NCBI RefSeq assembly: GCF_008831285.2
Contig: NC_045148.1
Coordinates: 21,753,002 to 21,817,001 of the forward strand
DNA: 64,000 nucleotides
Source: Nymphaea colorata
Lineage: Eukaryota; Streptophyta; Magnoliopsida; Nymphaeales; Nymphaeaceae
Direction: 5' to 3'
Shown here: positions 23,090 to 34,859 of the stretch, in pieces
Numbering within the stretch: position 1 is the first letter of the stretch
Layout of the letters: every line of letters starts with the position of its first letter
Made by a program: the position numbers and the translations under genes
Notes under the pieces: generated by a model
Seen by the model: the letters and a program-made list of their open reading frames with translations, nothing else
The model's database searches: none
What the model was told of the DNA's origin: nothing

Positions 23090-23265
23090 GATGTTCGATG
23101 AGTCGAGCCAAATCTGGTTCACTCTTGACCTCTCTTAGTTAAACTCGGATCGAGCTCAACTCATCTAATAAACAAGTCGTGTTCGGGTTAAAGTTAAGTA
23201 AACGAGTAGAGTTCGAGCTTGGCAAGCTCAACTTACGTAAACTGAGTAAGATCAATAAGATAACA
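23090..23265. mobile_element. MITE family 2 fragment
   Basis: 'gatgagtcgagcca', 'aactcggatcgagctcaactcat' and 'gagttcgagcttggcaagctcaa' are words of the family at 2175-2578 and 50096. Neither terminus is kept. 23270-24040 holds a partial echo of 9560-9760 ('tctgcatatgcttat') and nothing else recognised. Confidence 0.4.
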
Positions 23266-24047
23266 TGTAAAAGATTATTAGAATATCATCACAACAATAA
23301 ACAGCTACATCGATTTCCTCCTTGCCAGAAAGTTCCAACTCTCAAATTCTAATTTGGCTGTTTCTACTCGTGTTCAAATTGACTTTTTTTTTTTTTGAAA
23401 TAATGGTCCGGCTAAGCTTCAGCCCAATCTTGGCCTGAGTTTAGCATCAGCAGTCTGAGTTCCAGCCAAATTCGAGGCAACAGATATAAGTATATCGTAA
23501 CTTCTCTCTGCATATGCTTATATCTCATCTCATCTTGCTTACCAGTGGACCCCTACTTCCTGCTTTGTTTCTAGAGTTGCAAACATTTAAATGATATTTT
23601 CATTATTATTATTTTTTGGAGCTAGATTTGGTGGTTATATATGTTTGTGTTATTTTTAGTCTTATGTGAAATAATTGCTTATTTGTGTGCTTTAACATAT
23701 GTATGCTGGATTCCTGTCATTCCAGTAACATAGTGATCCAAATACTAGAATCTGTAAGTGATGGTCACATCAACTGGATCAGTGATTTATTATCAGCTAT
23801 AATATGTATGACCAATCACCAGGTTTGATTACTCGCATGAAGCAAGATACGAGCATCAGAAATGTATGTGCAGCATACTAAGTGCGTGACTGAATTTTTA
23901 TACTCTTGCACAGGCCTGAATGTGACAAACAACATTTAGGAAGCACTTTGATAAAAGTGAGATCCATTTAATTGATTAAAACACCAATAGAATATGTTAC
24001 GAAACATTGCCAAAGGAAGCTCATTAAATTCATGTTCTTTTGTTGCT

Positions 24048-24196
24048 ATGACTTTCGATTGTTGATTTTGGCTTTTGCCTTTATATTATTGGGTAAATCA
24101 TTAAGCTATGTTCATGCATTTATGACTTTCAATTGTTGATTTTTGGCTTTTGCCTTTATATTATTGGGTAAATCATTAAGCTATGTTCATGCATTG
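24048..24196. repeat. 74-bp tandem duplication
   Basis: ATGACTTTC(G/A)ATTGTTGATT begins at 24048 and again at 24122. The two copies differ by one substitution and one extra T, so the event is recent. Non-coding, no known element. Confidence 0.9.
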
Positions 24197-24305
24197 AGAT
24201 ATGGCACCCCTGACTATTAAAATTCCACAACATCTTACAAGATATTATGTATCAAGCCAAAATTACTAGTAGTACTTTAGACGGACCAACAGTTACAATA
24301 CACAC

Positions 24306-24365
24306 CAGGGACGGATGCACGGCGCCAGCAGGGGGCTTGGCCCCTACCCCCAAATTTAAAAAAAA
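24306..24365. mobile_element. hAT-like MITE terminus (CAGGGACGGATGC)
   Basis: CAGGGACGGATGCACGGCGC followed by 'gggggcttggcccctaccccc' is the usual left end of plant MITEs of the CAGGGGCGGATCTAG type. No matching right end is seen within 300 bases. 24370-24720 is AT-rich and holds nothing recognised. Confidence 0.4.
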
Positions 24366-24719
24366 TCAAACATTGATATGTAATTTTCATAAATTTTAGT
24401 TTAACATATATAAAAAATTTGAAAAATTCTATTTTAGTCTCTATTAAAATTTTGGAACTATAGTTCGGTTCTGACACACACATTCTAACATATAGATCAC
24501 TGATATGATTGTGCAAGTAATGTTGATCTTATTTTTCTGTGGATTAAATATTTGAGTACTGGTCATGCTATGAGTCACCAAAGAAATGATGTCAAATAAT
24601 ATGCTTTTTGGCTCCTTCAGTGTTACGTAGAAATTAAGCTCTCTTTTTGTGCAGTTTAACTGCTAACATGTATCTATGCGTTTTGCTTTGTTTTTTTTTT
24701 GTGTGCTTTTGAATGGTTG

Positions 24720-25130
24720 AGTCAATTTTTGGCAAACATCACTGTGAATATCAGCATTAATTGCAACTCTCCTGATCTTTCTACATTGTACAGATTGATT
24801 TTGCTGGGGACCTAATCCCCAGCAAGCTGTTCATGCAACATAAATTCTGCTTTTGACTAGCAAGTAAACCAATCAAATGACAGAGCATTTCTTTCACTTC
24901 TGTTTTGAGAAATTTGGTGGTGATTCTGCCGTCGACTGCTGAATGTTTGTTTCTTGGTCCTGATCTAGCAGCAGCAGGATGCATTACGTGCCTCAAATTA
25001 ATCCTGAAGTTCTTTCTTGAATTCAAAAGTTCCAGCATAACCGAGAAACCATTTCTAAACGAGGTACTATGCATAAGCAACTACTTGGTTGAACGGTTAA
25101 ATTTCCATAGAATAGATGCTTGATCCATGC
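24720..25130. other. Unidentified coding-like segment
   Basis: Less AT-rich than its surroundings and open on both strands: a 72-codon plus frame at 24905-25123 and a 99-codon minus frame at 24781-25080. The plus frame continues upstream to IDFAGDLIPSK (from 24794) with only two stops. It could be a stray exon or gene fragment. I do not recognise the family in either orientation and see no second exon. Confidence 0.25.
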
Positions 25131-25206
25131 AAATGCTAACGAAATTCTGTTTTTATCTTATTTTTTAAATTTTGGAGATACATAAACGGTTGTCATGTAT
25201 ATTACC

Positions 25207-25252
25207 AGTTGCTTAATATATATATATATATATATATATATTAAGCAACTGT
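25207..25252. repeat. Perfect palindrome with (TA)n core
   Basis: CAGTTGCTTAA, a (TA)n run, then TTAAGCAACTG form an inverted repeat that would extrude as a hairpin or cruciform. It stands exactly where the coding sequence of the inverted RLK leader should begin. Confidence 0.8.
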
Positions 25253-25256
25253 TGAT

Positions 25257-25560
25257 AGCCATGCCTGTCCAGTACGTGCATGAAGAGGAGTTGAAGGTTT
25301 ACTGCTTTGGAAAGTGTTGGATTCACAGTTCTATGTCCAGCGGCACGGCCGTTTGCATGGAGCAGACTTTTTATTGGTGTAACCGGTACCTTATTTCCCT
25401 TTGCCACTTTTCAACTCTATTCAATTTCAAACCAAAGTTGTCAATTGTTAACTTGTGTTTTATATATCCAAAATTAGGTTTCTACCATAAACACAAATAT
25501 CGTTTTTCTTTTTAAACAGCGAGGTCTTTCTATCTTATAATATGGTGAGCATGAAAAATA
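25257..25560 (-). pseudogene. Inverted RLK 5' leader with start codon, coding region lost
   Basis: Read on the minus strand from about 25560 to 25257 it follows the sequence upstream of RLK-B (28015-28375). Shared are 'catattata.gatagaaa..cctcgc', 'acaattgacaacttt', 'attgaatagag', 'ttccaaagcagtaa' and finally GGACAGGCATGGC, containing the start ATG. About 60 bases of the leader are deleted between 'gcagtaa' and the last block. After the ATG the sequence runs into a TA palindrome instead of the signal-peptide codons. 25560-26180 is AT-rich with nothing recognised. Confidence 0.65.
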
Positions 25561-26186
25561 AAATACAAAAAAGACAAAAAAAATATATGGCAACTTTTAA
25601 AAATTTTGAAAAAATTGAAAAAAAATGAAAAAGACAGGAAAACCACATTTTCCATTTTGGCATTTTTTCAAAAAAGATAATCGTTTTGCTGTTTTATTCA
25701 GTGGACTTAATTTTTGTGTTTTATAATTGTTTTTTTTTTTAAAGGATGCATTTTTAGGATTATATTTACTACCTATTTTGGTTGTCATCTCTCACAACCT
25801 ATATGTAACTGGTTGTTGTCGTCAGTCATGAAATGTTTGCTGCTGCGTCGTTGCTTGATTAGTGTAACATGGTTGCTTCAAGTCTTCGCTAAATCAATTT
25901 GATCCAGCCACCTGTTTAAAAAGAAAATGTTTTTAGTTAGTTTTTCATACAGTTTATTGATTGTTCAAAAAGAATATAATTTTTCATATTTTATGCTGAT
26001 TCATAAAGAAGTCATTTAAATCACCGGATCGGTGGACAACATGGAAGTTTCTAGGCAACTTCATCCACTCGTTTCAAAAGCTGATTTTCATAACGTCGTC
26101 ATCTGACCATGATAGCCAGCTGTATTGAGTGCCCATTTATTCAAAAATCGGATAGAAATTAGTGGTTGATGAATGAGATTTTATAT

Positions 26187-26306
26187 TTTATCACTCAACA
26201 ACTTCATTTATATGATGAGGATATTAAATGCCTGACGTATATAATGGCTATCTTCTAAACGGATGAGGGGCCATGGGATTTTATCACTCAACAACTTCAT
26301 TTATAT
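26187..26306. repeat. 91-bp direct repeat at the edge of RLK unit II
   Basis: TTTATCACTCAACAACTTCA occurs near 26188 and near 26280, separated by the 'ttaaatgcctgacgtatataatggct' segment. Unit I has the sequence once (10155), so the repeat arose at the unit II boundary. Confidence 0.7.
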
Positions 26307-26837
26307 TTCGCCTGTACTTAGGGTGGACAAAGGACAACCTTCAGATTGATCTACTAGTTCCCTTTTTAGTGATTGACACAATTAACTACTTACAGAAGGC
26401 AGCCGTGTGCAAAATAATCCGAGCATCATCATCATATATAGAAGAAAAACAATGTTCTATTGCATGCACGTCATCCCACAATCATATGGCAACAAAACTC
26501 ACTCTAATTATATACCCATGTCCTCCTTGGGGGTAGTTTGGCAGCATGGATATTTTTTGAGCGTCCCACGAATCTACCCCAACAATTGGAGCAGGTTTGT
26601 AAAACAATAGTTCTAGCGTTCAGATGAACCTGTCTCAATCTTTGTGGCAAATTCATGGGACACTAATAAAGTGTTTCTACCAGCAAATGATCCCTTAAGT
26701 TATAATGCACACCAAGCTTTTATAGGCTCCTCAAGAATATAGTTATGTCTTTGATCTATTAGAAAACCTAGTGACAACTGACCTTATCATGAATCAATTC
26801 ATATTTAACCCCATAAAAAAGTTTTACACTGACATGT

Positions 26838-27010
26838 CACTACAACCAAAAAAAAATGTTATTAAGCACAATCAAAACCATGGCCAATACATCCAAAAAC
26901 CATGGTTAAAGATGTTTTCAGCCATGGTCTTCCTCATGGCTACTTAACTAAAGTAGTTGTGGTAATAACCCTCGCGGCAACTGACCTTTTGCCATGGTTT
27001 TGACTGTGGC
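26838..27010. mobile_element. CACTA-like terminus, duplicate of the one in unit I
   Basis: CACTACAACCAAAAAAAAAT at 26838 followed by repeated AACCATGG and GCCATGG words (26877, 26901, 26922). It corresponds to 10671-10910 and was present before the units duplicated. No opposite terminus. Confidence 0.45.
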
Positions 27011-30000
27011 TGTTGCATCTAAGTAAATGGGATATTAAATGCCTGATGAGTATTTTACTTAGATTGACTCATTGAAGCCTTTGGCATTCAAGACGCTGCC
27101 AGAGTAGCTCACCGATAAATGCAGCTAACTCACTCAATATAAGTTGATTCTTTGGAGGTCTTCGTTGGGAAATTCTACTTAATCGTCCTCATATTTGGAT
27201 CCGAGATAAGGCTTAGGTCTGAGCCTGACTTTTATATATGATTGCATCTTTGCATAAATAAAAAAAATAAAAATGTAAATTTCCTTTCAGAAAAAATGAA
27301 TTGAAGAATATAAAAATTAATGTACAATAAAAAGTTTCATAACTAGTAAGAAATATTGCATAAGGAAAGAATGACATTGAGTTTGACCACTGAATGGAAG
27401 CATTTAAGATACTGGAAATGCATGTCTCATCCATTTCGAGCCGATTCATCAATGATTAATTTCCTATCCTATTTTGAGTCAATGGACTCTCAGCATGTAC
27501 AGCTAGCTAGCCATCGTGCTCTGATTGCGATGTGGGAAAAATCAGCTTTTGAATCGAGCGGATGAAGTTACTAAGCAACTTCCATGTGCTGGTCGATCCC
27601 ATGATCTAAATGATTTGGTTGTGAATCAGCACAAAATATGAAAATTATATTCTTTTGAAAAATAAATAGACAACCTATAAACGAGAACAAAAAACAATAA
27701 TTTTTTTAAAAATGGATGGACTAGATCAAATTGATTTAGCATAGATTTGAACGAACCAGCCGATTCAAGCAATTTTTTGGAAAAAAAATGCCACACCAAT
27801 GAAACGCTTTTTTCCAGTTTTTTTTTCCTTTTCTTCATTTAAGACATTTTTTCATACTTTTATTGCTAAACTGCTCATTTCCAACTTCTAATTTTTATTT
27901 GTTTCTCACATATTTATTTTTTTAAATTGCCTACCATTCATCTTATTTTCCCCAAATTTTTAAGTTTTACCCAAATTTTTTTAAGATTTACCATATTTTT
28001 CCCGTTTTCTTCATGCTAACCATATTATACGATAGAAAAGCCTCGCCATTTAAAAGGGGGAAAGCATATCTGTGACTATGGTTGAAATGAGATTGTGATA
28101 TCTAGGGAAAAATGAAGTTCAATTGACAACTTTGATTTGGGATTGAATAGAGCTAAAGTGGTAAAGGGAGACAAGAAAGAGTCTCATTGATGTAATTATC
28201 AGCAGCACCCTCAATTTGGAAATATGAAGCAATGCATTCCAAAGCAGTAAGACCGAGCCTTCTACTACTTGAAAAAGAAAAGGACAAATTTTCTAGTAGA
28301 GAATCTATGCATAAATTGAAGACCTTGAATTCATGCTCATGCATGTTCTGCATAACAAATTGGTCAGGCATGGCAACCACTAGTTGGTCACCTCAGCTGC
28401 TCGTCTTTCTTTTGTGTTTCTCCTCCTTCACCTTGATTGTGGTTCTCGGCCAAAGGAAGGTGCCCTCCACCCTTGTTTCTTGAGCAACATGACTGATCAA
28501 TTTGCATTGCTGTCTTTCAAATCCCATGTCACTAAAGACACTTATAATGTGTTATCAAATTGGAATTCCAACATCTCTTTCTGTGATTGGAATGGAGTTT
28601 CATGTGGTCATGGTTCACAAAGGGTAGTTGCTCTGAACCTCTACGAAAAGGCACTTGAAGGTACTATCTCACCATACATCAGCAATCTCTCCTTCTTACG
28701 GGTTCTTGATCTCTCGAACGACAGTTTCCATGGTCACCTTCTCATTGATTTTATTCATCTCCCTCAGTTAAAAAATCTCTCTACAAGAAAAAACAATTTT
28801 GAGAGGTTGATTCCACAAACAGTGAGCCATTGTCGAGGTCTCCAAATACTGTCACTACGAGAATCCCATAGTTTCTAGGCATTTTGTCGGAACTCAAGCT
28901 CTTAAGCATTGGTGGTAATAGGCTCATGGCACTATTCCAGTTGGTTTGGCTAATCTCACAAAACTGGAGTGGTTTAGTATCGGCCAAAGTCAGATACAGG
29001 GGAACATTCCTCCTGAGTTGGGAAGCCTAACCCACTTGATGGTCTTTAACATGTAAATGAACAATCTCACTGGTACACTGCCTGAGAGCTTGTTTAACCT
29101 ATCCGCCCTTTGGGATTTGAGTTTCACGACCAATCAACTAACAGGGCATCTCCCAAAAGATGCTTGCCGCTCCAACCCAATCTCGAACAACTCTATATGG
29201 GTGCAAAAAATTTTGATGGCCCTCACCCGACTTCTCTTTCAAATGCTACAAGATTCAAGTTCTTACTGCAGAAAGCAATAAATTTAGTGGTCCGATACCA
29301 TTAGAACTAGGTAGTCTATCACAACTCACATACCTTAACCTGGGGAAAAATATGTTGACCAATGTCCCTGGCAACCGTGAGCTCTCCATTCTCACATCCT
29401 TCACCAGGTGTCGGATGCTAGAGGAAGTTTATCTATCAAAAAACCTTTGGAGTGGCATTCTTCCTACCTCTGTTGGAAACATGACAACCACCTTGTTGAA
29501 ATTTGACCTTTCCTCTAATCAGATTGAAGGTACTATCCCATTAGCCCTAGCCAACTTGACCAAGTTAATTGCCTTAGGTTTGAGTTCCAACAAAATAAAA
29601 GGGCACCTTCCACCAAATATAGGACAAATGCACACCTTACAGGTGTTGTTTCTCTATGACAATGCATTAGAAGGCCCAATCCCACTATCAATCTACTAGT
29701 TGGTCCGCAAGTATACTTCTAATATTGGACACAACATGCTAATTGGGTCAATTTCAAGCTCTATAAACAATCTCACTAGTTTGCAAAGGCTGTATCTAAG
29801 CACAAACAAATTGTCATCAACACTACCGCCTGGTCTTTGTGAGTTGAAGGACTTGTGGGAGCTATACTTGCAGGACAACTCCTTCACTGGTCACCTGCCT
29901 TTGGGTCTCGTGTTTTACCATGATGAATCACATGGATATCTCTGCAAACAAGTTGAGTGGAGAGTTGCCTGCAACATTATCAAAGCTCCAAATGCTAGAG

Positions 30001-31002
30001 TATTTGAATCTCTCTCGTAACACATTTGATGGTCACATTCCTGAACAACTTGATCACATGCTAAACCTTCACACATTGACCTTTCCATAACATGCTTTCC
30101 GGTTTGATACCAAAATCATGGAGGAGCCTCAACACATCCTGGTCTTGGACTTGTCTTTCAGTCTATTGGAAGGAGAGATTCCAAGTGGTGGATAGTTTGC
30201 AAACCTTTATGCCGAGTCATTCCTAGGGAACTATGCACTATGTGGAGTTCCAAAATTCCATGCCCCATTGTGCTTAGACAAAACAGAGAGACAAAGTAAG
30301 AGCAATGCAGCTAAAGTCATTGCCACTTGTGCAACTGGAGGCTCAGCACTTTTGTTCATTGTCTGCACACTCATTGGTATCTCATGCTATTAAAAGAGGG
30401 GGTTGTCGAAGCATCCTGACGACCTTGAAAGATTACGAGGAATTACACTCCCAGTGATTTCTTACCGAGAGCTATTGCATGCAATGAGCAATTTCAGTGA
30501 TGCAAACTTTCTTGGGAGTGGAAGCTTTGGCTCAGTGTATAAAGGAATTCTAGCAGATGGAACAACAGTGGCTGTTAAGGTCCTAACAAAAATTTGTTAT
30601 TTGAAGGCGCATCTAAAAGTTTTGATATCGAGTGTACTATCATGTGCCAAATCAGGCACTGAAACCTCGTTAAAGTCATTATGTCTTGCTCTGGTGGAGA
30701 TTTCAAGGCTTTAGTTCTCCAATACATGCCCCTTGGGAGCCTAGAAGTCTGTCTACATTCTGGTGGCCATCACTTGAATCTCTTTCAGAGATTGGATATC
30801 ATGATTGGTGTGGCTTGTGCTCTAGAATATCTTCACCGTGGTTCCTCGAGACTATAGTTCATTGTGATCTGAAGCGAAGTAATGTGCTTCTAGATGAGAA
30901 CATGACAGCATACATCAGCGATTTTGGCATTGCAAAGATTCTAGTTGGTCTGAATTCTTCTACTCTTACAGCCACTCTCGAACCACGGATACATTGCACC
31001 TG

Positions 31003-31305
31003 GTACGTACTATCTCTTATATTTTGTCTTTTTATAAATTTTGTGTCTCTCGAGGTGTGAGTATAATTGCCTGAATCGTTTCTTGAGTCAACCTAGCCTG
31101 GCTTTGAGTTCTTAAATGTGTGTGCGGATTTGTGAACGCACACTCTTTCGCTTCAATAATGCTCTCACAGAGAAAGTGGAAGAGAAGTTGGGATCGCATG
31201 GGAGGGGCTGGAGAGGTGATGAGGTGAGATAAAGAGAGACAAGAGAGAGTGGGTGGGTTTGCCAGTCCTAGTCACTGTCTTTCTACTCTCTCTCTCTCTC
31301 TCTCT

Positions 31306-31343
<38 letters not shown>

Positions 31344-32690
31344 TATTCATTTATTTATTTATATTGAAATCAGGTGACTAAGCCTTTTTTTAATTTTGTA
31401 TTGTTTAAAACATTGCAAAAAAATGCATCGATGATAGTCAATGATTTGGCAACCACTTTTAGCATTGAGACTGTTTTTAGGGTCACAAAATAAGAAAAAG
31501 AGTCATCAGTAACATAGGTAGCCCACTGATTTCAATTATATATATATGTGATTTGGTCCTGGCCTATGTGGTTTAACTAACTATATACTCTGCTGTGGTT
31601 TGCAATATAACATCAATAAATATATTAATTGTTGTGAAAATACCCATGATCCATCTAATCATCATGATTTGGTAGTTCACACATAAAGACATGCACAAGT
31701 GATTCCTGGCTTAATAATGTAAAGGTCATTAATAAACTATTTTACGTGGACATTGCATTCGTTGTTCGTATGGCATATGATGTTGCATGCTAGTTTTTGC
31801 GATGTTTTGTTCTCATGTACACATCTGTTGTTTCCATGTCCTCAACAGACCAGAATCTTCAATTGATCTTCTTTTAACAGAAATTATAAACTTTTTTCCT
31901 TTCTTGTATAAAAGAATCCTAATCATAAATACCTTTCTACCTAATGGCTTAAGACTGGCTAACAATCGGCACTACTGAATAATTCACTTGATTTAGGAGC
32001 CTTTAAGGGAACCTTGAGACAGGTCACAGGAGAATGGGAAGGAAGATGAGTTTAATTAGGCATTTATGTTGTGGAATTACTGCACCATACAATTCATGAA
32101 GCTCAACAAATCTCACATGCCCCATAGAAAAAATCTGGATGCATGTTTGCATTCTTTTAAGAGAACATGAATATCATATATATAGGACTTCAGTTTCTAA
32201 ATAGACCTGGGCATCGGGGTAGTCCGGCCCGATATGAACCAGGTCCAAGCCAGCCTGACGTCTGAAATCAGAGCCAGGCCCAGCACGGTTACCAAAAAGA
32301 ATCAACATAAAATAAATTTTTTGAATATAAAATATGTTTTAAATAAATATATATATATTATTAAAAAATAAAATTAATATTTAAATGTTATCGGGACGGA
32401 TGGGGCCACAATCGGGCTGACCCGAGCCGGCCCGATACATTATCGGGCGAGCTCGGACCAGGGCCCGATAACCACGTCTACCTCTAAATCATAATCGTGT
32501 ACTCTTCTTCAGATGTATATATGAGAATACAACAAGAGAAAGGTAGGATTGGAGGTTAAATTGATCTTAAGTCCATTAATTTCCAGGCCTCTTGCCCAAA
32601 ACCAATTAGTGCAATTGCATCATAGATGAGCATTAGCCAATTATATTGTTCTTGCTATTGATGTCTAATATTGTTGAGTAATTGAATTAG
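31003..32690 (+). other. RLK-B intron
   Basis: GT-AG intron of about 1.7 kb. (CT)n/(TA)n at 31286-31340, an ATTT run at 31341-31362, and a MITE at 32202-32480. The rest aligns with the RLK-A intron ('cacataaagacatgcacaag', 'ttgatcttaagtc'). This gives the ancestral intron length against which the swollen RLK-C intron can be judged. Confidence 0.75.
32202..32480. mobile_element. hAT-like MITE family 3 (TAGACNTGGGCATCGGG) in RLK-B intron
   Basis: Ends are TAGACCTGGGCATCGGG and CCCGATAACCACGTCTA, the latter being TAGACGTGGTTATCGGG in reverse complement. Flanks tttctaaa (32194-32201) and cctctaaa (32481-32488) give an 8-bp target duplication with 6 matches. The centre is A/T, the edges are GGCCCG-rich. 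No coding capacity. Confidence 0.8.
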
Positions 32691-34175
32691 AATTTGGGAT
32701 GGCCGGAAAGGTGTCAGCCTACTGATGTCTACAGTTACGGAATTCTCCTCCTTGAGGTGTTGACAGGAAGAAAGCCTACTGATGAATAGTTTGATGGGGA
32801 TTCTAGTTTGAGGCAATGGGTGGGTGAAGCATTTCCTGTTGCAATTTCAGATGTCATTGACAGCCATCTTTTGAATGAAAGAAACACTACTGCAACTGAA
32901 ATATCAGTTGCTATGAATGAACTGCTGGGGAACATTCCAAGTGGTGGAAGGAGAGATTCCAAGTGGTGGAAGTTTGCAAACTTTTCTGCCAGGTCGTTCC
33001 TAGGGAACTATGCACTATGTGGAGCTCCCAAATTCCATGTCCCATTGTGCTTAGACTAAACAGAGAGGCAAAGTAAGAACAATGCGGCTAGACTCATTGC
33101 CGCTTGCACACTTGGAGGCTTAGCACTTTTGGTCATTGTTTGCACGCTCATTGGTATGTCATGCAATGGAAAGAGGAGGTTGTTTAAACTTCATGATGAC
33201 ATTGAAAGATTACGAGGAATTACACTTCCAATGATTTCTCATGGAGATTTACTGCATACGACGAGCAACTTCAGTAATGCAAATTTTCTTGGGAATGGAT
33301 GCTTTGGTTCAGTGTACAAAGGAATTCTAGCAGATGGAACGACAGTGGCTGTTAAGGTCCATAATTTGTTATTTGAAGGAGCATCTAAGAGTTTGATATC
33401 GATTGATATCGAGTGCACTCTCATGCGCCAAATGAGACACCGAAACCTTTTAAAGCATTACGTCTTGCTCTAGTAGAGATTTCAAGGCTTTAGTTCTTCA
33501 ATACATGCCCCTCGGGAGACTAGACACTTGTCTACGGGTGAACATCACTTGAATCACTTTTAGAGATTGGATATCACGATTGGTGTGGCTTGTGCACTAC
33601 AATATCTTCACCATGGTTACACGGAGACTATAGTTCATTGTAATCTAAAGCCAGTAATGTGCTTTTAGATGAGACCATGACAGGATACATCAGCGATTTT
33701 GGCATTGCAAAGATTCTAGTTGATCTGAATTCTTCTACTCTTACAGCCACTCTTGGAACCCCCAGATACATGGCACCAGGTACGTACTATCTCTTATTTT
33801 TTTGTCTTTTTATAAATTTTGTATCTCTCGAAGTGTGAGTATAATTGCCTGAACTGTTTCTTGACTCAACCTAGCATGGCTTTGAGTTCTTATATGTGTG
33901 TGTGCATGTGTGAACACACTCTCTTTCTCTTCAATATTGCCCTCATAGAGAAACTGGGTGGGTTTGCCAGTCCTAGTGTGCTCGCATGGTAGAGGCCGGA
34001 GAGGTGATGAGGTGAGATAATGAGAGATAAAGAGACAGTGGGTGGGTTTGCCAGTCCTAGTGGGCTCTCTCTCTTCTCTCTCTCTCTCTATATATATATA
34101 TCTATATGTATATCTATATATATTCATTCATTTATTAATATTGAAATCAGCTTACTAAGCTTTTTTTAATTTTGT

Positions 34176-34700
34176 CCAAATTGCTTGTCAAAAATTCTTT
34201 CATATCCAAGCTTCAACACGTGATATTACCTTTCACCCTCACATATCAATTTTGTCCATGCTTTCATTTTACTGAGGCAATTTCCATTATTTTCACCTCA
34301 ATCTTAGTTCGTGATCAACACGTGCTTGACTTAGCTCATGCATTTCTTTTTTCCATCATTTTTATTTAGGCAAATAATTTTCTAGCTTCAATATCTATAG
34401 CGTGTTTTCTTCTATTTTACTACTTATATGATCATATCGGGTCATCATTTCTTCCAAGATTTTTGCTTTATTTTCAATCATCAGACACCTATTTTTAATT
34501 TATTCATGCACCCCTATGGAGTCTATATCTTCCTGAATCAAACCTCGTATATTTATACTCTGCTTGAGATTTAATCCTTTCAAAATTCAGATGCTCTATT
34601 GTCCTATATTATCTCACTATGGGAATCACCATATGCCATCATATTCTCATTTTCTTTCCTATAAGCTTTGTCTCAATTTCTTGTCATTAAAGACAAAAAA
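34176..34700. repeat. ~470-bp repeat unit, left copy
   Basis: From 'ccaaattgcttgtcaaaaattctttcatat' to 'ccta.aagctttg.c.caa', where a further unit begins. Closely similar to 39374-39833 and more distantly to 38985-39373. The unit ends with the same words it starts with, so it is a tandem-type repeat cut by the retrotransposon sequence. Non-coding. Confidence 0.7.
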
Positions 34701-34794
34701 AATTCTTTCATACCAAAGCTCATTCTTTCATAATATAAAATATATTTTTAATTATAAAACACAAGTTATTAAGTTTTAAAAAATAATAAAAAAT

Positions 34795-34850
34795 ATTTTC
34801 TATACCCCAATAATGGGTCGGGCCAACCCGGGCTGCACAACCGGGCCATA
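34795..34850. mobile_element. GGGCC-type MITE fragment
   Basis: 'ataatgggtcgggccaacccgggctgcacaaccgggccatagg' resembles one end of MITE family 3. The other end is not seen. It separates the ~470-bp repeat from the Tat-like internal sequence. Confidence 0.3.
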
Positions 34851-34859
34851 GGAAAAGAG

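Larger units (their letters stand above)
26215..32927 (+). repeat. RLK unit II (5' part of the fused tandem)
   Basis: Pairs with unit I from 10090: upstream flank, exon 1, intron and the first two thirds of exon 2. It stops inside exon 2 at about 32927, where unit III sequence begins. Its own exon 2 end and 3' flank are missing. Confidence 0.85.
28370..32927 (+). pseudogene. RLK-B: LRR-XII receptor kinase pseudogene, 3' truncated
   Basis: Same family as RLK-A. ATG 28370 starts a signal peptide (LLVFLLCFSSFTLIVVLGQ). A 2-base loss near 28480 shifts the frame, which resumes as TDQFALLSFKSHVTKD, the N-cap FCDWNGVSC and LRRs. Further LRRs are at 29057-29280, 29352-29696 and 29700-29920, separated by frameshifts, with a TAG at 29697-29699. 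The transmembrane segment (GGSALLFIVCTLIGI, about 30339) is followed by a TAA near 30391. The kinase keeps the P-loop [11 protein letters not shown], the lysine in VAVKV, HCDLK (non-RD) and DFGIAK, but frameshifts interrupt it near 30590, 30845 and 30980. Exon 1 ends at 31002 (GTACGT donor) and exon 2 starts at 32691. Exon 2 has a 2-base loss after KVS, a TAG at 32787-32789, and breaks off at MNELL, fused to the LRR end of RLK-C. Catalytic residues are the best kept of the four copies. Confidence 0.9.
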
